DNA of 24,709 nt from an uncultured Roseateles sp. (lineage in GTDB: Bacteria > Pseudomonadota > Gammaproteobacteria > Burkholderiales > Burkholderiaceae), in the NCBI GenBank assembly GCA_946886855.1, contig CAMPJJ010000087.1, positions 1 through 24,709 of the forward strand. The letters are read 5' to 3'. The position numbers and the translations under genes were made by a program. Under the pieces are notes generated by a model. The model made no database searches. It saw nothing but the letters and a program-made list of their open reading frames with translations, and had not been told where the DNA came from. Below are positions 13,914 to 21,101 of this stretch, piece by piece (position 1 is the first letter of the stretch; each line of letters opens with the position of its first letter).

Positions 13914-13936
13914 GGGGTCGGGGTCGGGGTCGGGTC
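13914..13936. repeat. GGGGTC hexamer repeat, G-quadruplex motif
   Basis: Three full copies of GGGGTC followed by GGGTC give four runs of at least three G separated by TC, the classic intramolecular G-quadruplex pattern, on the plus (coding) strand about 90 nt before the PhzF-like gene. The first unit also pairs with GACCCC at 13904-13909 as a 6-bp stem, so two alternative structures are possible. Confidence 0.85.
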
Positions 13937-14026
13937 TTGTCCCCTGTTCCCGTCACCCTCCCGCGCCACCACCACCGCCCCGCCAGGCGGGACGGAGCGA
14001 CTCATCCCGTTTTTCCGAGGTTCCGC

Positions 14027-14866
14027 ATGTCCGAACTCCGCCGCTTCGTTCAAGTCGATGTCTTCACCGCCGAGGCGCTGAAGGGGAACCCGCTGGCCGT
14101 CGTCATCGACGGCGCGGGCCTGGACGACGCCACGATGGCGAAGTTCGCGCATTGGACAAATCTCTCCGAAACGACCTTCCTGCTGCCGCCCACGCATCCC
14201 GACGCCGATTACCGCGTCCGCATCTTCACGCCGGGCGGCGAACTGCCTTTCGCGGGCCATCCGACGCTGGGCTCGTGCCACGCGTGGCTGTCCAGCGGCG
14301 GCGATCCGAAGCGGCCCGGCGAGGTGGTGCAGGAATGCGCCATCGGCCTGGTGCGCATCCGCCGCGACGGTGGAAGGCTGGCCTTCGCCGCGCCGCCGCT
14401 GCGGCGCGAAGGACCGGTCGAACCGGCGCTGCGCGACCAGGTGGCGCGCGCGCTGCGGTTGGCCGACGCGGACCTGCTCGATGTCGTCTGGGTGAACAAC
14501 GGCCCCGACTGGATGGCGGCGCGCCTGGCCTCCGCCGAGGCCGTCCTCGCGATCGAGCCGGACTACGTGTCCATGGGGCGACTCAAGCTGGGCGTCGTTG
14601 GCGCTTATCCTGCGGGCTCGCCGCTGCAATTCGAGGTGCGGGCCTTCGTGCCCGGACTCGGCCCCGCTGAAGACCCGGTGACGGGCAGCCTCAACGCGGG
14701 TCTGGCACTATGGCTGCAAGGCGCCGGTCTGGCGCCCGACCGCTATGTGGCCGCCCAGGGCGCCGCCCTCGGGCGTGCCGGCCGGGTGCATGTGGCGAAA
14801 GAGGGCGGACATTGCTGGATTGGCGGCGATGTCACGCCGTTGATCCACGGTCAGGTGAGGTTGTGA
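14027..14866 (+). CDS. PhzF-family isomerase/epimerase-like protein
   Basis: A 279-residue enzyme of the PhzF family (diaminopimelate-epimerase-like fold), which typically shifts double bonds or isomerises small carboxylic acids by acid-base chemistry. Family hallmarks are the N-terminal FVQVDVFTAEALKGNPLAVV, the catalytic Glu48 in NLSETTF, FTPGGELPFAGHPTLGS with His78, and the second-half mirror EDPVTGSLNAGLALWL. Length is normal (about 260-300). GAGG lies 6 nt before the ATG at 14027. There is no phenazine cluster here, so this is one of the many stand-alone PhzF-like proteins of unknown substrate. The glyoxalase-like gene starts 4 nt after its stop, so the two are probably translated together. 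Confidence 0.9.
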   Translation: MSELRRFVQVDVFTAEALKGNPLAVVIDGAGLDDATMAKFAHWTNLSETTFLLPPTHPDADYRVRIFTPGGELPFAGHPTLGSCHAWLSSGGDPKRPGEVVQECAIGLVRIRRDGGRLAFAAPPLRREGPVEPALRDQVARALRLADADLLDVVWVNNGPDWMAARLASAEAVLAIEPDYVSMGRLKLGVVGAYPAGSPLQFEVRAFVPGLGPAEDPVTGSLNAGLALWLQGAGLAPDRYVAAQGAALGRAGRVHVAKEGGHCWIGGDVTPLIHGQVRL

Positions 14867-14870
14867 AGCC

Positions 14871-15527
14871 ATGAGCATGGAAGTCGATCATCTCGTTGTC
14901 GCCGCGAACACCCTCGAGGAGGGCCGCGCCTGGTGCGAACGCGTCCTCGGCGTGTCCCCTCAACCCGGTGGGCGCCACGCGCTGATGGGCACGCACAACC
15001 TGCTGCTCAACATCAGCGGGCCGCCGACCTATCCGCGCTGCTACCTGGAAATCATCGCGATCGACCCGGAGGCCCCGGATCCCGGCCGGCCGCGCTGGTT
15101 CGACCTGGACCAGCCCGCCGTGCGCGAGCGCCTGAAGGAGGACGGCCCGTCGCTGCTGCATTGGGTCGCGCGGGTGGCCAGCCTGGACGCCACGCTGGCC
15201 ACCTGGGCGGGCGAGGGCGTCGATGCCGGCGAGGCGGTCGAGGCCGCCCGCGGCGATCTGAGCTGGCGCATCGCGCTGCGCGAGGACGGCCGCCGGCTGC
15301 GCAAGGAAGGCCTGCCGGTGCCCATCGAATGGAAGGGCGACGCCCATCCGACCGACAAGCTGCCTGAGAGCGGTGTGCAGCTGCTGGGCTTCGAAGCCCG
15401 CGACGGACTGCGCGCGCAGCTCTCGACGCCCAAGGGCACGATCGAACTGGAGGCGATCGAGGGGACGCTGTCCGATGCGCCGACGCAGTCCGGCGATCTC
15501 GACGACGCCGTGCCGGCTTCCCGCTGA
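14871..15527 (+). CDS. Glyoxalase-like (VOC) domain protein
   Basis: A 218-residue protein with an N-terminal vicinal-oxygen-chelate type half-domain (VDHLVVAANTLEEGRAWCERVLGVSP, then MGTHNLLLNISG, YLEIIAIDP), resembling the Glyoxalase_3 group. His7 and Glu60 are candidate metal ligands. The second half repeats the fold loosely (LLHWVARVASLDATLA ... VQLLGFEARDG). Substrate unknown. It begins 4 nt after the PhzF-like stop, indicating one operon. The C-terminal tail (SDAPTQSGDLDDAVPASR) is poorly conserved in appearance, and the stop is followed at once by a 9-bp tandem repeat. Confidence 0.85.
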   Translation: MSMEVDHLVVAANTLEEGRAWCERVLGVSPQPGGRHALMGTHNLLLNISGPPTYPRCYLEIIAIDPEAPDPGRPRWFDLDQPAVRERLKEDGPSLLHWVARVASLDATLATWAGEGVDAGEAVEAARGDLSWRIALREDGRRLRKEGLPVPIEWKGDAHPTDKLPESGVQLLGFEARDGLRAQLSTPKGTIELEAIEGTLSDAPTQSGDLDDAVPASR

Positions 15528-15532
15528 GCCCC

Positions 15533-15564
15533 CTGACTCCGCTGACCCCGCTGACCCCGCTGAC
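15533..15564. repeat. 9-bp tandem repeat CTGACCCCG x about 3.5
   Basis: CTGACTCCG (15533-15541), CTGACCCCG (15542-15550), CTGACCCCG (15551-15559) and a partial CTGAC lie 5 nt after the stop of the glyoxalase-like gene, inside the short leader of the AlaX gene. Confidence 0.85.
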
Positions 15565-15605
15565 GTGGCGCCGAGCGCCGCCGTACCAGTGCCGACAAGG
15601 ACCCG

Positions 15606-16349
15606 ATGAGCACGCTGGATCTTTTCCGCGAGGATGCGCAGCTGCGCGACTGCGAGGCGACGCTGCTGCGCGCCGACGAGCGCGGCCTGTTGCTGGACCG
15701 CACGGTGTTCTATCCGCAAGGCGGCGGCCAGGCCGGCGACGCCGGCGTGCTGGTGCTGCCGGAGGGGCGTGAGCTGGTGATCGTCGACACGCGCAAGGGC
15801 GAAGGCGGCGAGATCCTGCACCTGCCCGCGCCGGGGCAGGACCTGGGCGGCCTGGACGCCGGCACGCCGGTCACCGCGCGCATCGACTGGACGCGTCGCC
15901 ACGCCCACATGCGTTTCCACACCGCGACGCATCTGCTGTGCGCGCTGGTGCCGCACCCGGTGGACGGCTGTTCTATCACCGCGGGTTACGCGCGCCTGGA
16001 TTTCCACATGACCGATCCGCTCGACAAGGACGCGTTGACCGCCGGCATCGCCCGGCTCGTCGCGGAGGCGCATCCGGTCGGCCACCGCTGGATCAGCGAC
16101 GAGGAACTCGATGCGAATCCGACGCTCGTGCGCAGCATGAGCGTGCAACCGCCGCGCGGCACCGGCCGCGTGCGCCTGCTCGCGATCGATGGCGTCGACC
16201 TGCAGCCGTGCGGCGGCACGCATGTGGCCAACACGGCGGAGATCGGCGCCGTGGTCGTCACGAAGATCGAGAAGAAGTCGGCGAGGACTCGTCGCGTGGT
16301 GCTCGGTTTCGCGACCGGGGACGCGGGGACGGCGACGGCATCGACATGA
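15606..16349 (+). CDS. Alanyl-tRNA editing protein, AlaX type
   Basis: A 247-residue stand-alone homologue of the AlaRS editing domain, which hydrolyses Ser-tRNA(Ala) (and possibly Gly-tRNA(Ala)) in the cytoplasm to prevent mistranslation. The zinc ligands are intact: HTATH (His105, His109) and CGGTH (Cys202, His206). FYPQGGGQAGD (36-45), the glycine-rich motif of the N-terminal beta-barrel, indicates the longer AlaX-M type rather than the short AlaX-S. AAGGA lies 4 nt before the ATG. Its last four bases ATGA overlap the start of the glutathione S-transferase gene, implying coupled translation. Ending with a low-complexity tail (TGDAGTATAST). Confidence 0.92.
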   Translation: MSTLDLFREDAQLRDCEATLLRADERGLLLDRTVFYPQGGGQAGDAGVLVLPEGRELVIVDTRKGEGGEILHLPAPGQDLGGLDAGTPVTARIDWTRRHAHMRFHTATHLLCALVPHPVDGCSITAGYARLDFHMTDPLDKDALTAGIARLVAEAHPVGHRWISDEELDANPTLVRSMSVQPPRGTGRVRLLAIDGVDLQPCGGTHVANTAEIGAVVVTKIEKKSARTRRVVLGFATGDAGTATAST

Positions 16350-16972
16350 GCGGCCTGCGTGTGCTCGGACGCGCCGCGTCCATCAACGTCCGCAAGGTGT
16401 TGTGGACCGGCGTCGAGCTGGGCCTGGACCTGACGCGCGAGGATGTCGACGTCCAGGCCGATGCCTTCCGCGCGCTCAACCCCAACGCGATGATGCCGGT
16501 GCTGATCGACGATGCGGCCCCGTCGTTCTCAATGTGGGAGAGCAACAGCATCTGCCGTTACCTCGCGCGGCGCGAGGGCCGCGTCGACCTGCTGCCCGAC
16601 GAGCCCCGCGAGCGGGCGCTCGTCGAGATGTGGATGGACTGGCAGGGCGGCGAGCTGAACAACAGCTGGCGCTATGCGTTCATGGCGACGGTGCGCCAGA
16701 GCGCGCAGCATCAGGACGCCGCGCTGATCGAGTCCGGCGTTGCGAACTGGAACCGGCACATGGCGATGCTCGACGGGCAGCTCGCGCGCTCCGGCGGGCC
16801 CTTCGTGCTCGGCGACGGCTTCACGCTGGCGGACATCGTGCTGGGCCTCTCCACGCACCGCTGGCGTGCCGCCCCGATCGCGCACGCCGACCTGCCGGCG
16901 GTCGAGGGCTGGTACCGACGTCTGATGACCCGCCCCGGCTTCGCCGCCCACGGCCCGGCCGCGGGTCCTTGA
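16346..16972 (+). CDS. Glutathione S-transferase family protein
   Basis: A 208-residue cytosolic GST. The N-terminal thioredoxin-like domain is seen in LRVLGRAASINVRKVLWTGVELGL, followed by ALNPNAMMPVLIDD (cis-Pro strand) and the glutathione gamma-glutamyl contact WESNSICRYLA. The C-terminal helical domain includes the N-capping motif GDGFTLADIVLGLSTHRW. The first-domain Ser (near residue 12) is the likely catalytic residue, as in theta-like GSTs. The start overlaps the AlaX stop as ATGA. Conjugation or reduction of an electrophile with glutathione is expected; substrate unknown. Confidence 0.9.
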   Translation: MSGLRVLGRAASINVRKVLWTGVELGLDLTREDVDVQADAFRALNPNAMMPVLIDDAAPSFSMWESNSICRYLARREGRVDLLPDEPRERALVEMWMDWQGGELNNSWRYAFMATVRQSAQHQDAALIESGVANWNRHMAMLDGQLARSGGPFVLGDGFTLADIVLGLSTHRWRAAPIAHADLPAVEGWYRRLMTRPGFAAHGPAAGP

Positions 16973-16994
16973 CGAGCGCCTCTAGACGTCCCCC

Positions 16995-17022
16995 TTGATC
17001 GTTGGGACGGCCTCGCTACACT
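16995..17022 (+). promoter_or_regulatory. Promoter of the GNAT gene, probably leaderless
   Basis: -35 TTGATC (16995-17000), a 16-bp spacer and -10 TACACT (17017-17022), ending 8 nt before the GTG at 17031. Transcription would begin on or next to the start codon. There is no Shine-Dalgarno. Confidence 0.5.
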
Positions 17023-17030
17023 CGCCCGCT

Positions 17031-17522
17031 GTGGACACGCCTGAGATACGACTGATCAGCCCCGATTCGCCCACGTTGTGGGAAGAAGCGCGCGCGATCC
17101 TGCGCGAATACGCGCAGGGCCTGGGCATCGACCTGGACTTCCAGAACTTCGACGAGGAACTGGCCTCGCTCCCCGGCGAGTACGACGCGCCGCAGGGCGC
17201 GCTGCTGCTGGCGCTGGTCGACGGGCAGATCGCCGGTTGCGGCGGTTTCCGTCCGATGACCGATTCCGACTACGTGAACGCCTGCGAGATGAAGCGCCTG
17301 TTCATCCGCCCTGCGTTCCGCCGTTTCGGACTGGGGCGCACGATGGCGCAGGCGCTGATCGATCGCGCCACCACCGCGGGCTACTCCACCATGCTGCTGG
17401 ACACCCTCGACGACATGGAAGCCGCGCGCGACCTGTACGAGAGCCTGGGCTTCGAGGAGATCCCGCCGTACTACTTCAATCCGATCGCCGGCGCGCATTA
17501 CCTGAAGGTCGACCTGGACTGA
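17031..17522 (+). CDS. GNAT family N-acetyltransferase
   Basis: A 163-residue acetyl-CoA-dependent acetyltransferase. The core is visible: beta-4 CEMKRLFIRPAFR, the acetyl-CoA pyrophosphate loop RRFGLG (R/Q-x-x-G-x-G/A motif A), helix MAQALIDRA, and the C-terminal LYESLGFEEIPPYYFNP. Substrate is unknown; small amines, amino acids or protein N-termini are the usual options. I chose the GTG at 17031 (VDTPEIRLISP) over an upstream TTG at 16995, because the TTG falls in a good -35 box and the residues it adds look non-coding. No Shine-Dalgarno, so the mRNA may be leaderless. Confidence 0.85.
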   Translation: MDTPEIRLISPDSPTLWEEARAILREYAQGLGIDLDFQNFDEELASLPGEYDAPQGALLLALVDGQIAGCGGFRPMTDSDYVNACEMKRLFIRPAFRRFGLGRTMAQALIDRATTAGYSTMLLDTLDDMEAARDLYESLGFEEIPPYYFNPIAGAHYLKVDLD

Positions 17523-17528
17523 GTCCGG

Positions 17529-17546
17529 GAGGCCCGCGTCGGCCTC
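17529..17546 (+). terminator. Small stem-loop after the GNAT gene
   Basis: GAGGCC (17529-17534) and GGCCTC (17541-17546), loop 6 nt, 6 nt past the stop codon. No U-tract; weak terminator candidate. Confidence 0.35.
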
Positions 17547-17593
17547 TCAGCGCGTCCCCGGCAAGGGTTTCCGGTTTCGTCGGGTTACCGGCA

Positions 17594-17599
17594 TAGCAT
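17594..17599 (+). promoter_or_regulatory. -10-like box immediately before the SMP-30 gene
   Basis: TAGCAT ends 6 nt before the ATG at 17606 with no Shine-Dalgarno, another candidate leaderless start. No good -35 is seen. Confidence 0.3.
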
Positions 17600-17605
17600 C
17601 GGGGC

Positions 17606-18550
17606 ATGAGCTCACAGTCCCCTGCCGCTTCGACGACGTCCTCGGACGATCTCTTCCGCCTCGAGCCCGCGTCGCTGACGCCGGCACTGCTCGGCGAGTC
17701 GCCGTTCTGGCATCCCTTGGAGCAATGCCTCTATTACGTCGACATTCCGGGCAAGGCCCTGTTCCGGCTCGACAACGGCGCCGACGCGCCGACGCGCTGG
17801 CCGCTCAACGACGAGCCGGGCTGCATCGTGCCGCTGACCGACGGCGGGCTGCTGATTCCGCAGCGCAACGGACTGTGGCGCTTCGATCCCGCGACGGGCG
17901 ACTACGTGAAGCTGCTCGATCCGCCCTATGACGCGTCCAGGCGCCGCTTCAACGACGGCAAGGCCGATGCGAAGGGACGGCTGTGGGTCGGCACGATCGA
18001 CGACGCGCGCCAGCCGGCCTCGGCGCTCTATTGCCTGCGCGACGGCGCCTTCGAGCAGGTCCAGGACGGCATCACCGTGTCCAACGGTCTGGCCTGGAGC
18101 CCGGACGGCCGCACGATGTACTGGGCCGACACCAAGGCCCACGAGATCTACCGGTTGAGCTTCGATGCTGAAACCGGCACCGTCGGTCCACGCGAAGTCT
18201 TCGCCAGCTTCGAGAAGCGCGCTCCGGACCAGCCGCTGGAGACCTACGGCGGCCGGCCGGATGGCGCGGCGGTCGACGTCGAGGGCGCGTACTGGATCGC
18301 CATGATGGAAGGGCAGCAGCTGCTTCGGCTGTCGCCGTCGGGCGAGGTGCTCACGCGGGTCGAGCTGCCCGTGCGCTGCGCGACGATGCCGACCTTCGGT
18401 GGTGCGGACCTGTGCACTCTTTTCGTCACCACCGCCCGGGAAAAGCGCAGCGAGGCCGAACTCGCGTCGCAACCGTGGGCGGGCTGCGTGCTGAAAATGC
18501 GTGTGCCCGTGGCCGGACTGCCTGTCCAGTTCGCGCACTGGCCCATTTGA
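17606..18550 (+). CDS. SMP-30/gluconolactonase/LRE family protein
   Basis: A 314-residue six-bladed beta-propeller lactonase, expected to open sugar lactones such as glucono-1,5-lactone with one divalent metal. The metal ligands fit the family: Glu31 in LLGESPFW, Asn160 in VSNGLAW and Asp219 in RPDGAAVD. RRFNDGKADAKGRLWVGTID and SPDGRTMYWADTKAHEIYR are classic blade signatures, and the end FVTTAREKRSEAELASQPWAG is also typical. No signal peptide, so cytoplasmic. The ATG at 17606 has no Shine-Dalgarno but a TAGCAT box 6 nt upstream. No sugar-acid catabolic genes are adjacent; the ATP synthase operon follows. Confidence 0.92.
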   Translation: MSSQSPAASTTSSDDLFRLEPASLTPALLGESPFWHPLEQCLYYVDIPGKALFRLDNGADAPTRWPLNDEPGCIVPLTDGGLLIPQRNGLWRFDPATGDYVKLLDPPYDASRRRFNDGKADAKGRLWVGTIDDARQPASALYCLRDGAFEQVQDGITVSNGLAWSPDGRTMYWADTKAHEIYRLSFDAETGTVGPREVFASFEKRAPDQPLETYGGRPDGAAVDVEGAYWIAMMEGQQLLRLSPSGEVLTRVELPVRCATMPTFGGADLCTLFVTTAREKRSEAELASQPWAGCVLKMRVPVAGLPVQFAHWPI

Positions 18551-18587
18551 AGCAGCCCGAAGAAGCAGCCTGAAGAAGCAGCCTGAA
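18549..18587. repeat. 13-bp tandem repeat at the SMP-30 stop codon
   Basis: Three copies of GAAGCAGCCTGAA (the first with one mismatch) at 18549-18561, 18562-18574 and 18575-18587. The first copy begins inside the TGA stop, so the repeat expanded directly out of the gene end. Confidence 0.9.
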
Positions 18588-18599
18588 AGGGCCAGGTGT

Positions 18600-18618
18600 T
18601 GCGCGCACACCGCGCGCA
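18600..18618 (+). terminator. Hairpin after the SMP-30 gene
   Basis: TGCGCGC (18600-18606), 5-nt loop, GCGCGCA (18612-18618): a perfect, very stable 7-bp stem 50 nt past the stop and upstream of the atp promoter. No U-tract. The remaining stretch to 18750 shows nothing else recognisable. Confidence 0.4.
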
Positions 18619-18753
18619 GGCGGGTGCTGGAAGTGATGCGAAAGCCGATGAACAGGGCTCGGGAGGGCCCTAGGCGTGGATCGCACGGGCTGTCAAGTCG
18701 GCGTGGATGGGCAGGCGCCTCGGTCTGTTAAGGGTTCGTAAGGCCAGAACCCC

Positions 18754-18759
18754 TATAAT
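18754..18759 (+). promoter_or_regulatory. -10 box of the atp operon promoter
   Basis: A perfect TATAAT, rare in such GC-rich DNA, 31 nt before the GTG of atpI. Transcription should start near 18766. The -35 region (around 18728-18736, TTAAGGGTT) matches poorly, so an activator or another feature may compensate. Confidence 0.65.
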
Positions 18760-18790
18760 CCCGTGGTTTTGCAGCTCGCCCCCTGACGCC

Positions 18791-19354
18791 GTGAATCCCG
18801 ATCCAGCGCGCGCACCCGTGGTGTCGCCCGCAGCGCCCGCAGAGCCGCCCCGGCCCGTTCCGATGAACAACCGTGGCAACGCCAGCCGGGATCCTTGGGA
18901 CGACGGCATCGACGGAGATGCGGCTGCCGAACCGGCTTTCAAGCCTCTGACGCGAGAAGAAGCGCAGGACTTGCGGGCCCGGCTCCCGGCGATGTCCGTC
19001 TGGTCGTTGTTGACCTGGCAGGCCGCGGCGGGGGCGATCATGGTCGCGCTGTGGGGGCTGCTGTCCCTGCAAGCCGACAAAACCTGGTCGGCGCTGTTCG
19101 GTGCCGTCTCGGTCGTCGTGCCGAACGCCCTGATGGCGTGGGGCATGACGCGGCAATCAGCCAGGGACGCGGGCACGCCGATGCTCACGTTCGCGGTCTG
19201 GGAGCTGGTGAAGATCATTCTGGCGGTCGCCATCCTGGTGGCGGTCGTCGTGGGTTACGCATCGTTGAGTTGGGCGGCATTGCTCTCGACCCTCGTCGTG
19301 ACCCTGAAGGCAAATTGGCTGGCCCTGCTTGGTCGGGGTCGAATCAGAAAATAG
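18791..19354 (+). CDS. atpI: ATP synthase subunit I
   Basis: A 187-residue inner-membrane protein that assists assembly of the c-ring and is the usual first gene of atp operons. After a hydrophilic Pro/Ala-rich N-terminus of about 75 residues there are four hydrophobic segments: LLTWQAAAGAIMVALWGLLSL, LFGAVSVVVPNALMAWGM, MLTFAVWELVKIILAVAILVAVVVGY and LSTLVVTLKANWLALL. The ...FAVWELVKI... and ...KANWLALL... parts match betaproteobacterial AtpI. The start is taken as GTG at 18791, shortly after the TATAAT-based transcription start; ATG at 18863 (163 residues) is an alternative, and neither has a strong Shine-Dalgarno. atpB follows 16 nt downstream. Confidence 0.85.
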   Translation: MNPDPARAPVVSPAAPAEPPRPVPMNNRGNASRDPWDDGIDGDAAAEPAFKPLTREEAQDLRARLPAMSVWSLLTWQAAAGAIMVALWGLLSLQADKTWSALFGAVSVVVPNALMAWGMTRQSARDAGTPMLTFAVWELVKIILAVAILVAVVVGYASLSWAALLSTLVVTLKANWLALLGRGRIRK

Positions 19355-19370
19355 AGACGGAAACACCACC

Positions 19371-20240
19371 ATGGCAGCAGAAGGGCACGCGCCGACTTCG
19401 GGTGAATACATCACCCACCATTTGCAGCATTGGCAGAAGAATTTCGCCTTCGAGGATGCGAAGCAGACGGGCATCGTCGACTTCAGCGTCTTCAACTTCG
19501 ATTCGTTGATCTATTCGACGGTGCTGGGCCTGATCGCCGTGTTCGTCCTGTGGCGTGTCGCACGCAAGGCGCATGCCGGCGTGCCGGGACGCTTCCAGGC
19601 GGCCATCGAGATGCTGGTCGAGCTGGTGGACAACCAGGCCAAGTCGGTCATCCACAACGAGAAGAGCCGCCGGGTCATCGGACCGGTCGCCCTGACCGTG
19701 TTCGTGTGGATCTTCTTCATGAACTTCATGGACATGCTGCCGGTGGACTGGCTGCCGACGCTGTTCACCAACTACGTCGCCCATGACGCGCACCACGCCT
19801 ACCAGCGCGTCGTGCCGACCGCCGACCTGTCGACCACGCTGAGCCTGTCGACCTTCGTCCTGGCGCTGGTGTTCTTCTACAGCGTCAAGATCAAGGGTCT
19901 GGGCGGCTGGGGCCACGAACTGATCGCCGCCCCGTTCGGCGACCACTTCCTGCTGTGGCCGTTCAACTTCCTCATGCAGATCATCGAGTTCGTCGCCAAG
20001 ACGGTGTCTCATGGCATGCGACTGTTCGGCAACATGTTTGCCGGCGAACTGGTGTTCATGCTGATCGCCCTGATGGGTGGCGGCTGGGCCCTGACCGGAA
20101 CCGGCATCGGCCTGGCCATCGGCCACGTCATCGCCGGCACGGTCTGGACGCTGTTCCACATCCTTGTGATCACGCTGCAGGCCTTCATCTTCATGATGCT
20201 GACGCTGATCTACCTGGGCCAGGCGCACGACGCGCACTGA
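19371..20240 (+). CDS. atpB: ATP synthase Fo subunit a
   Basis: A 289-residue inner-membrane subunit that forms the proton half-channels next to the c-ring. The essential arginine is present as Arg217 in SHGMRLFGNMFAGELVFML, and the last helices carry the polar residues of the outlet channel (GHVIAGTVWTLFHILVITLQAFIFMMLTLIYLGQAH). The N-terminal EYITHHLQHWQ and PVALTVFVWIFFMNFMDMLPVDWLP are typical of Burkholderiales AtpB. The ATG at 19371 gives the usual N-terminus. The gene follows atpI by 16 nt and is followed by an 80-nt leader before atpE. Confidence 0.97.
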   Translation: MAAEGHAPTSGEYITHHLQHWQKNFAFEDAKQTGIVDFSVFNFDSLIYSTVLGLIAVFVLWRVARKAHAGVPGRFQAAIEMLVELVDNQAKSVIHNEKSRRVIGPVALTVFVWIFFMNFMDMLPVDWLPTLFTNYVAHDAHHAYQRVVPTADLSTTLSLSTFVLALVFFYSVKIKGLGGWGHELIAAPFGDHFLLWPFNFLMQIIEFVAKTVSHGMRLFGNMFAGELVFMLIALMGGGWALTGTGIGLAIGHVIAGTVWTLFHILVITLQAFIFMMLTLIYLGQAHDAH

Positions 20241-20267
20241 TCCGGTCGGACAGCTCGATCACCTCGA

Positions 20268-20590
<323 letters not shown>

Positions 20591-20602
20591 TCGAGCCCGA
20601 AC

Positions 20603-20620
20603 CCTTTCACGACTGAAAGG
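20603..20620 (+). promoter_or_regulatory. Hairpin sequestering the atpF Shine-Dalgarno
   Basis: CCTTTC (20603-20608), loop ACGACT, GAAAGG (20615-20620). The right arm is the Shine-Dalgarno of atpF (GTG at 20629), so the fold would hide it and lower translation compared with atpE. Confidence 0.5.
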
Positions 20621-20628
20621 ATCGTGCC

Positions 20629-21099
20629 GTGAATATCAACGCTAGCCTCTTCATCCAGTGGATCCCGTTTGCACTTCTCGTGTTCGTCACGATGAAGTTC
20701 ATCTGGCCACCGATCGTGAAGGCACTGGACGAGCGCGCGGACAAGATCCGTGCCGGCCTGACCGCCGCAGACCAGGCCAAGGCCGAACTGGCCAACGCCA
20801 ACAAGAAGGTCGACGAGCAACTGGCGCAGACCCGCAACGAAACCACCAAGCTGCTGTCCGACGCTGAGAAGCGCGGCGCCGCCATCGTGGACGAGGCGAA
20901 GAAGCGCGCGGAAGACGAAGGCGCCAAGATCATCGCCGCTGCCAAGGCGGAAGCCGAGCAGCAGTCGGTGCGTGCCCGTGAGGCCCTGCGCGAGCAGGTC
21001 GCCGCGCTGGCCGTCAAGGGCGCCGAGCAGATCCTGCAGCGCGAGGTCAATGCCGGCGTGCACGCCGAATTGCTGAACCGTCTCAAGACGGAGCTGTAA
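20629..21099 (+). CDS. atpF: ATP synthase Fo subunit b
   Basis: A 156-residue peripheral-stalk subunit that dimerises to tie F1 to Fo. One N-terminal membrane helix ([23 protein letters not shown]) is followed by a long charged, Ala-rich helix ([29 protein letters not shown] to the end) forming the right-handed coiled coil. Length equals the usual 156. The start is GTG at 20629; its AAAGG Shine-Dalgarno lies in a 6-bp hairpin. GTG plus sequestration should lower expression relative to atpE. atpH starts 2 nt after the stop. Confidence 0.97.
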   Translation: MNINASLFIQWIPFALLVFVTMKFIWPPIVKALDERADKIRAGLTAADQAKAELANANKKVDEQLAQTRNETTKLLSDAEKRGAAIVDEAKKRAEDEGAKIIAAAKAEAEQQSVRAREALREQVAALAVKGAEQILQREVNAGVHAELLNRLKTEL

Positions 21100-21101
21100 T
21101 C

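Noticed and set aside
16995..17030. TTG start of the GNAT gene
   Set aside because: The TTG is part of a good -35 box; the GTG at 17031 fits the family's start.
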